From: Acanthacorydalis orientalis
Taxonomy: Eukaryota > Arthropoda > Insecta > Megaloptera > Corydalidae
Direction of reading: 5' to 3'
Length of the DNA: 64,000 nt
Assembly: GCA_034766995.1 (NCBI GenBank)
Contig: CM068315.1
Location: forward strand, 38,242,318 to 38,306,317
Every line of letters begins with the position of its first letter. Position 1 is the first letter of the stretch. The notes beneath the pieces are model-generated. The model made no database searches and was not told the origin of the DNA. It worked only from the letters and a program-made list of their open reading frames with translations. The position numbers and the translations under genes were made by a program. Below are positions 36,543 through 49,580 of this stretch, one piece after another.

Positions 36543-36545
<3 letters not shown>
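36122..36545 (+). mobile_element. non-LTR retrotransposon derivative joining leader-like and 3'-terminal sequence
   Basis: The GC-richer block begins with a leader-like segment (GTTGAACGTGGGGTTAACAA, 36322-36341, and AGCCTCGGGCACAGGATGGA, 36385-36404). It runs into a frame reading VRNWIRTAKQREVWRQKI then KEATVRF, which resembles the C-terminal end of a non-LTR reverse transcriptase. It closes with GAAGAAGAAGAAT and a TA array, a typical short-repeat tail. The reverse transcriptase itself is missing, so the copy looks like an internally deleted, SINE-like derivative. Family assignment is uncertain. Confidence 0.55.

Positions 36546-36631
<86 letters not shown>
36546..36631. repeat. long (TA)n microsatellite
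   Basis: About 86 bp of pure TA forming the tail of the retrotransposon derivative. Confidence 0.95.
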
Positions 36632-36634
<3 letters not shown>

Positions 36635-36696
36635 TCTTTGAAATAATATTTATGAATAGGCTATTCATTGATAAGTTTCACAAATAAAATTTTCAC

Positions 36697-36779
36697 TCCA
36701 TAATCCATAATCCATAATCCATAAAATTGATAATCCATAAAATATCCTTCATAAAATCCTTCATAATCCATAAAATTGA
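36697..36779. repeat. degenerate tandem repeat of CCATAAT
   Basis: Several head-to-tail copies of ATAATCC lead into longer variants (AATCCATAAAATTGAT, CCTTCATAAAAT). Confidence 0.85.
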
Positions 36780-36794
36780 TTCTACTCAAAAAGT

Positions 36795-36885
36795 TTCAAT
36801 AATTGTTTATTAATCAATTTGATTGTAGTTTATCGCATATCAATGGTGATACCATCAGTCACAGAGAGATAAAATATTTTTTGAT
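36795..36885 (+). mobile_element. palindromic repeat family, copy G (degenerate left half)
   Basis: TTTCAATAATTGTTTATTAA, GATTGTAGTTTATCGCATAT and CAATGGTGATACCATC follow the order of the family's left arm, but the core is diverged and the right arm is replaced by a TA array. Confidence 0.45.
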
Positions 36886-36890
36886 TATAT

Positions 36891-36894
<4 letters not shown>

Positions 36895-36979
<85 letters not shown>
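36895..36979. repeat. long (TA)n microsatellite with TG tail
   Basis: About 85 bp of TA ending in CATGTGTGTGTGTG. Confidence 0.95.
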
Positions 36980-36982
<3 letters not shown>

Positions 36983-37224
36983 GTGTGTGTGTGTATATAC
37001 AATACGTTTAAATACAAACATAGCAGTATAGAAACAAAAAAGTTTTGATAACATTCAGTTAATGGATTTAAAGTGAATGTCTGAAATTCGAAGTGTAATT
37101 TAATTTTATCACTAAAAGACAAACTTAACTCTCTTTGTTTTTATTAAGTAATGCGAGCAATTCAAAGAAGTTTCCGTTCGTTAATGAAACCGAAACACAA
37201 AAAATCGACATTTTATCTTTCTAC

Positions 37225-37230
<6 letters not shown>

Positions 37231-37288
<58 letters not shown>
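37231..37288. repeat. (TA)n microsatellite
   Basis: About 58 bp of TA. Confidence 0.95.
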
Positions 37289-37290
<2 letters not shown>

Positions 37291-37299
37291 GCATTTTCC

Positions 37300-39174
37300 A
37301 AAATTTATTTATAATATAAGTATCTATCAACATAATTATATGAATATTTTAAGATGGAAGTGACGATAAGAAAGATGGAAAATACCTAATAATAAAATAT
37401 CAATTTACTATCAAAACAAAATTTAATAGAAATTGAATTCAACGAACGGAAGTCTGTTAAACTAGTTTTGACATTTAATTTGCAGAATGTCTGATCATAC
37501 TTATTATTACAAAGTATGGAAATTTATTCCATAAAGTTTTATACTTTTCAACGTAGGTAGATGGCGGATCTGCATGTTTAATCAGAAAATATATATTAAT
37601 ATTTATTCCATTTTTGTATGTATTCTTATAGAAGTAATATATTTAAATTGAAAGAAAACGTGTCAATTATATAAATTTAAATAAATACATATCTGGTCTC
37701 GGTTTTGAAACACCGGATATTTCGAAACAGTAGCATGCTTATTTATCAACTTATTATTGTGTTTTTATTCAAACTTATTTCCAAAAATGTAAATTTACAC
37801 GAGATAAATATACATAAAAATATGAAGTATTATAATATCATGTATTTGATGTTTAGACGGTGTTCAGAATATATTATTTTCAATACGAAACTAATATTTT
37901 TCTTATTGTTGATGAATTTATTTTTAATCTAACACGTTTTCAGTTGCAAAATTATTCAATTGCGTATTCTTTTAGTTCGTATGTTAAAAAATTATAAATT
38001 AGCGTTATCAGATATATTTCGGTAAAAACAATTACCTGCAACACTATATGATGGTTTGTTAACTTCAGATTGATATACATTTAAAAAAAAGATAGGCTTT
38101 ATAGAATGTCTTTGAGGCAATCCCATGTAATCTCTCGTTGTTTTTCTATTTTTTTAATATTTAATGAGATACGAATATTACACAAAATTACCAGTGATGA
38201 TTAAATAAAACGTTTCCTTTGATGTGAAACTGTTAAAGAACCTCACAATTTATTTCAATAGGATCTCTGTCAGAAATGTAAGATTTAACAAAGTCAAATT
38301 TTATTATGTAGGGCTGCAGAAAGTGTTTATGAAACGCATGTGAATAAGATTAGGCACTGCAGATGGTTTATTATAAATGTAAATAATATTGTTCATTTAA
38401 TTGAACAGTACTTTATGTATTAAGAAGAATTTAAAAGGCTACTCTGACACAAAGTAATAATTTTTTTTACATAAATCTGATTCAATTTATTTATAACGTA
38501 GGCATGCGTCGTTTATCCTACTTTAAAAGTATCAACTATGTGTACGCTGAAAATTGATGCTAAAAAAATTTACAAAGGTCTCGATATCTTCATTTTCTGC
38601 AGTAGTCTTGATGCATATAGAAAGCAAATAAACGCTGAATAGAAAACATATACGTCAAAGGATAAAAGTACAAATAGACTCCATTCGGTGTCGACCGATA
38701 ACAGCGTATGTAAAACAGTCTACAATAAGAATATATACACACAAAAGAGAATACGATATGCTACTTGCATTTGGATTCGTTTACATAACGACACACATAC
38801 GTTCTATATACAACGATTTCAAGAAAAGTCTCTAGAATAAAAAAATGATCATATTTTTCCATTTTATATCACACTCTCATATATATATATATATATACAT
38901 AATGTATACTCTTACATGTATATGCATCTATCCATAGATTTTACTACAATCTGAAAAGTTAGGGAGGATTAGAAATGTTAAATTCGATTGTTATTTATCT
39001 GTTCTAGATTTCTAAAAAGAATTCGATTCTAAAATACGCACTTTACTTATATATAAAATAAAAATTATCAAAACTGCAAATTGTCAAAAATAAACATTTT
39101 TTGACAAATATATATTTGTTTATTTAATCACAAAAAAGAATAGTACTATTAAAAATAATTTGTTTTATTATTTG

Positions 39175-39257
<83 letters not shown>

Positions 39258-39800
39258 ATGATTATAATTTTTATACAAAAAGTTAGAAAAACTGCATTTT
39301 TTGAATAAAACATCAAAATTAAGATATCGTTCTTTTGTAATTGTATGCATTATTGTTGTTGGAAAATGGAATTAAACGAAAAAAGGTAATTAATAATTAA
39401 AATAATTGTTTTTTACTTTGTATTTTTATTCAACAAGAGTTTTATTTTTATTTCTAACCATTTATTTTTAAAATAACTATATGTAACGCTTTTTTGTTCT
39501 TTTTATTTAAAAAAATCGAGTGTTTTTTTTGAGAAATGGTAGAAAATTTCCTTACGAAATTAACCAATAAATAAAGTTTAAGGGCGTTAAGACATCTAAA
39601 TACGCTTTCAAAATATGTTATTTATATATTTAATTAATAATTTGATACTTGTTTATTATAATACTTATATGATATCAAAATTAATATTTGAAGCATAAGG
39701 AGGTAGAAATCAATTAAAAAGGCCCAGACATTCAAAAATTAAATTAAAATCTGTTAAAAAACTGAATCGCAAACGGTTTCATGAAAAATGACTCCTAAAT
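37300..39800. other. AT-rich non-coding stretch
   Basis: Nothing recognisable except the TA/TG array at 39180-39257. Confidence 0.55.
39180..39257. repeat. (TA)n-(TG)n microsatellite
   Basis: About 52 bp of TA followed by about 26 bp of TG. Confidence 0.95.
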
Positions 39801-39848
39801 CCAAAGTTAAAGAAATATTATCACTTACAAACTAGAAGATCAACAATT

Positions 39849-40128
39849 TTCAATAAATGATTATTTTTGATAATTTTCGATTCTTGCTTATGCGCATTTC
39901 AATAGCGATGGCATCATTCTCAGCGCGCTAAAGTACAGGAAAATGTGTTTTTATTTATTCTGTAATATAGTACGGTGATGATGATGGCATCAACATCGAA
40001 ATGCGCATAAGCAAGAATCAAAAATGACCAAACATAATCATTGATTGAAAATTGTTAATTTTATATTTTTTTGTGGTCTGAACACATAATTCATTTGTGA
40101 AACTGAATTTAGCTACAGCATAAGAACT
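39849..40128. mobile_element. palindromic repeat family, copy E (best preserved core)
   Basis: The left arm runs CAATAAATGATTATTTTTGA, then GCTTATGCGCATTTCAATAG (39887-39906). The right arm has the complement, CATCGAAATGCGCATAAGCA (39994-40013), then CATAATCATTGATTG, TTCATTTGTGAAACTGAATT and the end CAGCATAAGAACTG. About 90 bp of unpaired sequence lies between the inner arms. Confidence 0.8.
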
Positions 40129-40238
40129 GTATTGTGACAATTATTTGCTAATTATTGTTCGGATATAATTAATTATTTATTTGTTTACATTCCCAACTTT
40201 TATCTTTTTTTGATTTTCATTCTTTTATTTCGTTCTAC

Positions 40239-40241
<3 letters not shown>

Positions 40242-40277
<36 letters not shown>
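40242..40277. repeat. (TA)n microsatellite
   Basis: About 36 bp of TA. Confidence 0.9.
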
Positions 40278-40280
<3 letters not shown>

Positions 40281-41373
40281 GTAGATATATAGAACATATG
40301 TATGTATATATATATAGAATAGTATTTTTACAAATGTATAAAGAAGTGACGAAAATCCCACTACAAATGTAGTTGTGAGTTTCATTATCCCATTACGAAA
40401 ACTCCACTCTAATGTAATTACAACGTGATGTGAATACAGAAAGCCATACTAATAATAGAAATACTATTTCGTGTGCTTATATAATCTTTCCCAATTACTG
40501 CAACACAATGAAAACGTTCGCCTCTTCGAAAATTATCTCCCTATGCTTATTTGTATAACACAGGGAATAATTATTTTCATCAAAAAAAAAAAATACATAA
40601 AAGTTTACATAAGAAGTTCTGTTGACGGTGAGTAAAAAATATTACGTGTAACATGTATTTTTTACGTCTGTAATATGTTTTTTATTCGTTTATTCTTTGA
40701 ACCAACAAATCAAAAACTGAAAAGTGAGGAAGAATGAAAACTTCGAGTTCATACGAACTGTGAATATCTGAACAAACGATGTAGTCAAATTCGCTTCATA
40801 TAAAAGAAAAAAATCCATTTAGGTATGTGTAATATATAAAAAAATATTTTTATAAATTTTAATGGTGAACATGTTTTCTAACGAACATAAATATTTTGCT
40901 AACGTTTGCAGTTATTTTATTAATTTACAATTTATCGTGCATTTTTGTTCCCGCTCCGCTGTTAGTGAACATTTATTTTATAGTACATGTGTGTGTGTGT
41001 GTATGTGTTTGTACGTGAAATTGACTGAAAAAAATTCATAAACAACCGGGAAAAAATCGCAAGCACAGAAGCAAGATATTCAGACCGATTATTATTCGCG
41101 TCATAGAGGATTAAAATTCGTGCATGCGATAGTATAAAGCTTCAAATGGTGCGATATAAAGCTTACCTCAACGACAAAGCTCCTATCGAATAATAATAGT
41201 GCTTTGATGCAACAAGCTTTACGTTACCACACACAATGCACAAAGAATAACTTATTAGAGCGAGATATATGCATCCGTTGTTCGTTTCGCCGTTTCGTTC
41301 CGTTGCCGGCGATTTTCTATTTGATCGTCATGACACACAGTGTAGCCTGTTGCTCTTATCATCTCATACATAC

Positions 41374-41385
<12 letters not shown>

Positions 41386-41452
<67 letters not shown>
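41386..41452. repeat. (CATA)n-(TA)n microsatellite
   Basis: ACATACATACAT leads into about 60 bp of TA with one TATG. Confidence 0.9.
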
Positions 41453-41453
<1 letters not shown>

Positions 41454-43645
41454 ACATGATGTCTATATGTCAGCATTGGTAGCACTGAAAATATTTCAAT
41501 GCTCGTGAATGTTATGAATTTTAAAAATTTAATTTGATGTGTGCTTATGTCTTATACACGGCATTTTAAAAAAATATGTATCGGATGCCACGTTTTTGTT
41601 TAATAAGGGTTTTGTCACTTACACGTACATGTGTATATATATATTTATTATTACGTTGGCAATAAAACGAAATACAAGCTGCCTATCTCCTCTGATAGTT
41701 TAGATACGGCTAGCCTTTTGTTTTCGTCTATTTGTTGTTGAAGATATTTTGTGTTGAATTACTCAGATCGATTCCCACAGTTATGTCATAGGCATGTGGA
41801 GCAAATATGAATGTAATGTTTCTATCGAATGAGTGGATGGCTTGGCATTACATATATATATATATATGTAAAATAACGCTGAATCGAAAATAATAACAAA
41901 CTATGTTGTTTTTTTTATACTAAATCCTCATTTGTCTACTATCATCGTTTTTTTTAAAAAAACAGAAAAATATATAAATATATAGTGTATTGAAAAATAG
42001 ATTATCTTTTTAATAAAATCTTTTTTTGTGTCTAACAAATACATCTGAATTTTTGTGTGCGACCCTTATAGATTCTTACGTTAAAAAAATTTCAAACATT
42101 AGTTTTATTCTCAAGATTAAATTATACAGACTAGTGAAACTGATATTTATGACGTCATACAATGTACTAGGCTGTCCCGCAAAGAAAAATAATCTTTTTC
42201 TAAATATATATTAGGCGGTAAGTTATATAGAAAAAAGTCGCCAGTATGTCTCATAGTGACTTTAATACCTTGACATCCTTTTGCGTTACACATTTTCGCA
42301 CATGTGAAAAACTCGACATTAAGTTTATAAAAACCATTGGTAGACTTTAAGCTTATGAAGGCAGTACTAAAATTTATGTATTACAAGCTGAGAATTTGTT
42401 TCAAGAACTTGGCTTATACAGGTCAAATCAAAATGAACGAAGGACACGTTTTTGGAATATACACCAATATTAATTTAAATAAACTTCTAATTATCAATTA
42501 AGCATTAACAAAATGACATCGCGTGTATTAAATATACTTTTGTATTTTTTATTTGTTTTTGTAATGATAGTTTTTAATTAAATTAAAATACTTATTCTCA
42601 GTTTGGTAATTAGGTATTTAAATTGACTTGAAACGTTATAGTCAAAGAAAAGACACACGTTATTAATAATAATTTACTTGCAATATTTTGTGAAAGGTAG
42701 AAAACTGCTGTACAATCCAAAATAGTCAATTTTTTTTGTCTTATTTTATAATAGTTTCATTAATTACCTTTTATTTTTTTAATTCTTTATTCTTATACAA
42801 ATTAAATGCAATGAACAGAAAAAATGAAATGAATTTATTTTAAATATATACGCTTCCGTTAATATTGTACAAGAGTATTTAATAGTGTCCACTGTTTTTC
42901 TAAAAGTTTTTTTATAATATTCATATTAAACTACAAATAGGTACGATTGGGCATTTCTTTACAGTGTTTACCAAAGAGAGCTTAAGCGAATCAGAAAAAT
43001 AACAAGATACACACATGTAACTTGTTTAACCATTAAACACAACATCCTCCAATGGCCAATATTGAATATGTTACAATAATTCCACATTTGTCCACAAAGA
43101 AAATATTATTGAAAGATTCGGAACAAAAAATAAAGACAATAGGTGATCAAATTGATATTTTTTTCAAACTCTGACTATTTATGATTACCTTTGAGTATTG
43201 TGACATTAAGATCAGTCAGTGCAAGGAGTTATAAAATTATTTAAAATTAACATACAAACGGGAGACTATAAAAATAGTCATTGTTATTTTAATTTTATTA
43301 TTTTACACTGTTTTGAGTCTCATTCTATTGTTATTTTTTAATAAGTTATTTCTATATTGGCATAAAACACTGTCTTAGATGTAAACATGTTTATTTACCT
43401 TTCATGGCTGCAATGTTCGTTCTAAACCATTATTCTATATTTTGAAATATTTATAGTCGGAAGAACTGTGACGTTCCGTATGTTCTTGAAATGAATGCTG
43501 TATGTCAACAGTAAGTAGTCGGTTGGGTAGATGAGGGGTGCTGTCCACAATACATTATTTATGATATATGTCACGCCTTTCAGTGGTGGCTTGAAAGCTC
43601 TACAACAAACTATTGAATAGAGGTCATTCTTGATAATACATTTTA

Positions 43646-43649
<4 letters not shown>

Positions 43650-43689
<40 letters not shown>
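43650..43689. repeat. (TA)n microsatellite
   Basis: About 40 bp of TA. Confidence 0.9.
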
Positions 43690-43692
<3 letters not shown>

Positions 43693-44075
43693 CATATAAT
43701 TAAATATATAAATATAATACAGTAAGTTAATTATATAAATGATTTTTTTGTGTCCTCTTTTTGTATTCGTATTTGAAAATATAGATAAAGCTTCAAGTTA
43801 AACAACAAAAGAATTATTAAAGTATGCATTGATCGTTTCCCATTATTCATTCATACAGAAACGAAATCATTACAATAAAAGGAACTTAGAATGTAACGTG
43901 AATTACTATAATCTATTATAAATGTCTATTTTAAAAGCGCGTACGTATATATTGAACATTAAATATTACAATTTGATGATATTAATTTATGTCGAAACAA
44001 ACTGAGGATGGAGATTTGGGTAGAATTGAATAAATAAAAAAAATATATAAGTTTCTTTCTCCCCCTCTCTCTATA

Positions 44076-44080
<5 letters not shown>

Positions 44081-44127
<47 letters not shown>
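44081..44127. repeat. (TA)n microsatellite
   Basis: About 47 bp of TA after a CTCTCT run. Confidence 0.9.
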
Positions 44128-44130
<3 letters not shown>

Positions 44131-45606
44131 CTAATAAATTCATTTTATTGAATATCTTTAGAATAATCTCATAAAAATAGATTAAACAGAAATTTGATTA
44201 TATTATAGAAAAACTGTTATGTAAACTGTAACCATTTTGGTTCAATACAAATTAACAAGAAAGTAAAAGAAGCAAGAAAAAAAGATTTCGCCCTTCTCAT
44301 GACCTTTATGCAATAATAATAATTGCAAGACCATCTACTCACGATTGTAAGTACAAAATACAGGTTAAAAGTATTAAAAATATGTACATGATAAAATTAT
44401 TAAAACGGGGTTTATATTGATTTTATGTTTTTATTAAAAAAAGTAAATTAGATTGTGTCTGAACGATAGTATCTACTCGAAAATAAATACTATTAATCAC
44501 AACTGAAAGGCACAAGATTTCACGCCAAGATAACATTAATTTATGAGTTAATTATTATTTGTCATAAGTTTTACTTTGAAATAGACATTAAATGGAGTAA
44601 GAACGAAGACTGTGATAAAAACGAAAATTATCGTTTATTCAACATAAACATAATCAATAATAAAATATTTACAAGTATTTTTATATTTTTATTTTTGTTA
44701 AAGTATATTGATGACAATCATAATTTTGTTTTTCGAATAACCAGTATATATATTTTTGATTTTATTCTATATATACAATTATTTGAATTTTAAATTTGAC
44801 AGTGTACTATTGTATTTCATTTAAATGATTGAATACGAAGGTAATCGAAAAGTTCTCGGATAGATGTTGCTGTGTGTGTGTAGTGAATTTTTATAGATAG
44901 TTTTAGACTGGATTTTAATAAATATTCGATTGGATTTTGACGTAGCAATTCTTTTATTTTCAACCCATATTTTTTTATTTTGGTTCAGTATTTTATAAGT
45001 TTTATGTTTTTTTTTTTGGTAACTATATATGTTTGTTTGCGTTATTTTTAAAACTTTTTAATTTTAAATTAATATACGATAATTTCATCAATTGTTAATG
45101 ACTTATTATGAAATTATTCTATAAATAGCATTGAAGTATTTAAAAAGATTTATGGCGAAGTGTTAAGTTATTTACACAACAAAATTAGGTAAAACTAACC
45201 AGAAACTCGGAATAAAACGATATTTTTACGACTGTAAGATAATATATGAATTCATAATGCTAAGATTATTTGTCAGTTTTTAAGTAAAAATGAAATATCT
45301 AGAAACTATCGTATTCGTCGAATAATATAATAATAATAATACACCAGTCTAGGATAAATCAGCGCAATGACAGGAATTTATTTGAAAATAAAACTAAACT
45401 GCATTTCGAATTCAATGGTTCAGTTTCTTGTTGAATACAGATACAGAAGAAAAGAATACGAACTGTAATTCATTCTAAACTCCCACGTCTCTATTGTTTA
45501 TTAAGTTTTACCCACACCTTTTCTTTAAATTTTATACTTGGGATCGTTTTTATTTAAAAAGGATGAGACAATTAACCTTCATCGAATGCTGTATATATAA
45601 TATATA

Positions 45607-46425
45607 CATGGATCGATTGATAAGTTTGGTAAATTTCTATGATGTGGTACAATCATTCATTTGGTAACGTTACGACTATCAAATATCACTTTTCAAACTA
45701 GTATAGGCGAAATTTCAGCTAGAAGCAACACATTGTTCACGTTCTACAGATGTTTGAAGCGAGCATTATACCAGTTGCCGCAAAAATAGAAAAAATGAGC
45801 AAGCCTTTTTGGGTTATTTGTCACTGTGGATGAAACATGGATTCGCCACTGCACATCTGAGTCGAAGTAGCAGTCAAAGCAAGGGACAACGACTGGTGAA
45901 AGTGTGCCAAAGAAGGAAAATACTGTTTTGTCGGCTGGGAAGGTGATGACGATTGTTTTTTTGTGATTCTCGAGAAATCATCCGGATCGACTACTTAACG
46001 AGGGTAAAGACGACCAGATAAGAGTCAATTATGCAACATTATTGGACCGTTTGAAAGAAGAGCTGAAACAAAAACGGCCGAGATTGGCGCACACAAAAGT
46101 GCTCTTTCATCAGGATAACGCGCCCACAAATCGACCGTTGCAATGGCAAAATTGCACGAATTAGAATACAAATTCATTCCTCATCCACCCTGCTCTCCAG
46201 ACTTGGCATCGTGCGACTTCTTCCTCTTCCCAAATTTGAAAATTTGGCTTGGTGAAAAGAGATTCTCGTCGAATGAGGATGTCATCGCCGCCATTAATGC
46301 GATCTTGCAGACTCGCTGAACCAAGTGTATAACCGTCAATGGAGACAAGCTTGAGAAATAAAACTGTTTTTTTCCAAAAACGATGTTTAACTTGCTTTTT
46401 TACTATACTTGTTAAACGACCCACG
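45607..46425 (+). mobile_element. internally deleted mariner element (second family)
   Basis: TA dinucleotides bound both ends (45605-45606 and 46426-46427). The termini (left CATGGATCGATTGATAAGT, right complement CGTGGGTCGTTTAACAAGT) match at 14 of 19 positions. The 819-bp copy lacks the transposase N-terminus. The + strand keeps VTVDETWIRHCTSESKQQSK with the first catalytic Asp, GKVMTIVFL, then ELKQKRPRLAHTKVLFHQDN with the second Asp, and LASCDFFLFPN (read with frameshifts) with the third. Indels and stops make it inactive. Confidence 0.85.
45800..46322 (+). pseudogene. mariner transposase catalytic-domain pseudogene
   Basis: All three catalytic aspartates (VDETW, HQDNA, CDFFLF) can be found, but they lie in different frames. 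There is an in-frame TGA after TIVFL and a frameshift shortly after HQDNAP. The HTH DNA-binding domain is deleted. Confidence 0.8.
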
Positions 46426-47584
46426 TATATTGAATGATTTAGGAAGACAAACTCTTGTTACACGCTGTTTTGAGAGCATTTTGAGAACAACTTTTTGTTC
46501 TCAAAATGGCGACGACATGAACGGGATTTAATAAAATAGGAAAAAATGAAAGAAAAACATGAAACACGAAAGTAAGATCAATATTCATGAAAAGTAATAC
46601 AAGAGTTTTTAAAAATGAAAAAAGTTTCCAGTAATGTATTTTTGTAGTGGAGCGTTGCTTTACATAAGACGATATTCAATAAGAATATGTGCAGTGTTGC
46701 AATATATATGCAACATTCTGTTTCATTTAACTTGTCCAGAAACTTTTTGAATAAATCTTGAACATACAAACTCATATATATATATAGTCATATAGAATAT
46801 AATGTAATATAATAATCGATGTACGCTTCAATATTTTTCTACAAAACATATACATTTTTAATACAGTATAATGTTTTCATACTGTCAATGTAAATTTGAT
46901 TTTTATTCCATTGTATACATGTTTCTTTTGTAAACCATTTAAATGTGTATGCATAATGTCCGTTATTGTGCTTGAAAAAGTCAATAGAAATGAAAATTTC
47001 AAGCGGAATAATTTCAGAAAATAAACAATTTATTTTCACCTGCTTTTCTATAGTGAAACGTACTGTCATTTGACATTCATAATAAATTAAAATATGTACA
47101 TAGACACACATACACTATGATAAATTAAATCTATTTCAATAAAGATTTTTATTCGCTGTACATGCGTTTTATTATTTTTGACAGGAATAATTATTCGTTT
47201 ATAGAGATTGATGAATGATGTACATATTTTAAATTATTTAATAAATACGGTGCAAAAAAGATCGGCTATATATTTTTTACTAAACGATGTTTCTCGTCGC
47301 TTTTTAGATAATGTATATTTTTTTTATTGATTTCGTACATTTTTCAATTACATATTGTAATATAATCCGACGTTAAACCGTTTGAAATAATTGCTTTTTT
47401 GCGCAGCGCTCATAGTAATCAGCTCTTTTTATAGCCAATAATAATAAAAAATAAATAACAAGAGTTTTTGTTATTATTTTTCAAAATGATCAAAGATTTT
47501 ATGTGCACTTAAATCAGTGCATTTTTAATAGAATGACAGAAATAGTTAACACAATAGGCTACTAATCCCATTTATTTGAATTAT

Positions 47585-48103
47585 GAGCCGTACAAATTAA
47601 ATGGGTGCCTTTTTTTTATAGAAAATGAATGTTTATCGAAAAATGCAATACATTTCAATTCTCAAATTATTCTCCATTATTTTGTATAATTTTACTCCAT
47701 CTGTCGGGTAACTGACAATCCTTTGTCGAAACAAAGATGGGGGCTTTGAGTCGATGAAATCGTAATGCATTTTCGGATCTCTTTCGCTGTTTTAGCATTT
47801 TTTTTTTTGTAATTTTTATGCATTCCCACCTTCTCACACAGATGAACAAATCAGTATCGTGGTTTCGATAGCATTTTTTTCAACTGGAATGGGAAAAATT
47901 TACAATGCCTAATATGCTGCTTTTCGGATTCCATCGTTTCACAATTTTTTATTAGGTTATACCAACTGTTTGGACAAATATATAGTGGTTTTTAATATTG
48001 AGGCTGGCACTTCAAAATTCTAAAACGACGAGAAAATATTTTAATTTAAAACAGAGTTATGACTGATTCAATTTAAAGGCACAGAATTAATTTTCACACC
48101 TAA
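47585..48103 (-). mobile_element. internally deleted mariner (short derivative, copy 2)
   Basis: Read on the - strand, it starts at the TTAGGTGTGAAAATTAATTC end with TA at 48104-48105 and ends near a GTACAAATTAA. It keeps the 5' leader shared with the 14-kb copy, a short N-terminal coding piece, and jumps to the C-terminus (KMHYDFIDSKPPSLFRQR and VSYPTDGVKLYKIMENN). Its 0.5-kb length and deletion junction agree with the copy at 5967-6472. Confidence 0.8.
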
Positions 48104-49240
48104 TACATTAGTTAAAAAATCAAAAAGAATGAAGTTATTGGGGATCAATATAAACGCTATTGTAAATAAAATAAAGTATAAAATTTTCATAATAACTAAG
48201 TGGTTATTTTTAATAGTTGTTCATAAAATCGTACTAGTTTTTAAAAAATATTTTTTTATTCACGCGTGGATTATTTATCATGAAAAATAAAAGCAGTTTA
48301 AAAACTGCATTGTGGCTAAGAGAGATTGAAAAGAATGTCTGACATAAACAATAAGTCGCCCTCGTATTAACTGTTATAAAATTACAATGATTATGTAAAT
48401 AAAAAAATATAGTTAAATGTTCGATCAGAAGTTAATGATAAATATGTCATGCGTGAGCTGTAAACTGTTAAACATTTGAATGAACAATACTTTCCTCAAA
48501 CTGTTATTTGCTCTCTACTTCATTAACTTGTTAATTAAAAAAAGACATACAGTACGTTTGATATTTGTCGCTATTCGTGGAAAGGAGATGAAGAATACAA
48601 ACGATCCAAGTCTAAAGAATCGAACAAGATTTTTGCATTTGAGTAATCTGTTAATTTGAAGTAATCTAACCGCTACATTGAAACACATTCTATATAAATC
48701 AATTTTGTTGTGCGTGTGCAAAGTGTGGACCGTGTTTCATCTGGCACATCTGTTAAAATAAATATGAATTTATTCGTTTCGCCAATGTCAGTATAGAGCA
48801 TGAATGGGGTTTATCAGAATATTGTATAATATCAAACAACGAGCTCTGATTATAAATAGCGAGTTCATTTGAATATTATTTAGTAAAAAATGCGGTATAC
48901 TGTTTCAACGAAGTGGAATTTTTAACTGATTTGTTCACATACAAATTTACATCGAAAAAAGTAGTAATTTTTTTGTTGTCTGAATTAATTTACAGGGAAT
49001 GAGTTACTGTGATTATAATTTTAATTGACAATGCAATAAATCATTTCGCATGTATAATATACTTTAATATATCAATAATTTAATTTAAAAATGAAATAAA
49101 TATGCACAGTAAATATTTTAAACATATTTAAAAAAATATTTATTGGTTTAAAATTGTAAGGTTAGAAAATTTTTATTTTTATTTTATATTACAAAAATAA
49201 TGGAAATAATGGATTATATTACAAAAATAATAAATATAGA
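48104..49240. other. AT-rich non-coding stretch
   Basis: No coding or element signal recognised. Confidence 0.5.
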
Positions 49241-49249
49241 AACTAATGA

Positions 49250-49500
49250 AGCTTAAGCTCCAGAGCTCCGCTTTATAAGGGACCCTACAATGAACGACAA
49301 TTAAAAAAGTGCGTTAAACAAATAAATAAAACATATCAAAAGCAAATATTGAAAACTATGATTGTTCAATTACGTTCGCGAGGAAAGATTAAATTTTCTT
49401 TACATTTTATCTATTGAGGCAGACAAAACAAGATCGTTATCTTATGAGGATGCAAAAGAGAGTATGCTAATAAAAAAATCCAGTAAAAAGTTCTATAATT
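49250..49500 (+). pseudogene. hAT transposase C-terminal remnant
   Basis: The frame from 49362 reads REERLNFLYILSIEADKTRS then LSYEDAKE...KKSSKKFY. This matches the end of the hAT dimerisation region (pattern ERLN.L.ILSIE.D..R.L.YED....FA.KK.RK). Just upstream, CCAGAGCTCCGCTTTATAAG and GGACCCT resemble the GC-rich subterminal piece of hAT elements such as the MITE at 19802. The rest of the transposase is absent and no complete ends were found. Confidence 0.5.
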
Positions 49501-49523
49501 ATGTTAATTTTCCAGTACCTACA

Positions 49524-49580
49524 GGTTGGTTACTAGGGTTTAAGGCGCTTCAACAGCTAAGGTCATTAGCGTCCGTCCAA
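49524..49580. mobile_element. 57-bp micro-insertion flanked by 8-bp direct repeats (copy 2)
   Basis: The segment starts GGTTGGTTACTAGGGTTTAA, continues GGCGCTTCAACAGCTAAGG and TCATTAGCG, and is flanked by TACCTACA at 49516-49523 and 49581-49588. It aligns end to end with 22247-22305. It lies just after the hAT transposase remnant and has no coding role. Confidence 0.75.

Larger units (their letters stand above)
40300..45600. other. AT-rich non-coding stretch
   Basis: No gene or element recognised. A GC-richer piece at 41040-41350 shows no coding motif. TA arrays are at about 41386-41452, 43650-43689 and 44081-44127. Confidence 0.55.

Noticed and set aside
46839..47111. 90-codon open frame on the - strand
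   Set aside because: AT-rich sequence with no domain, codon bias or splice support.
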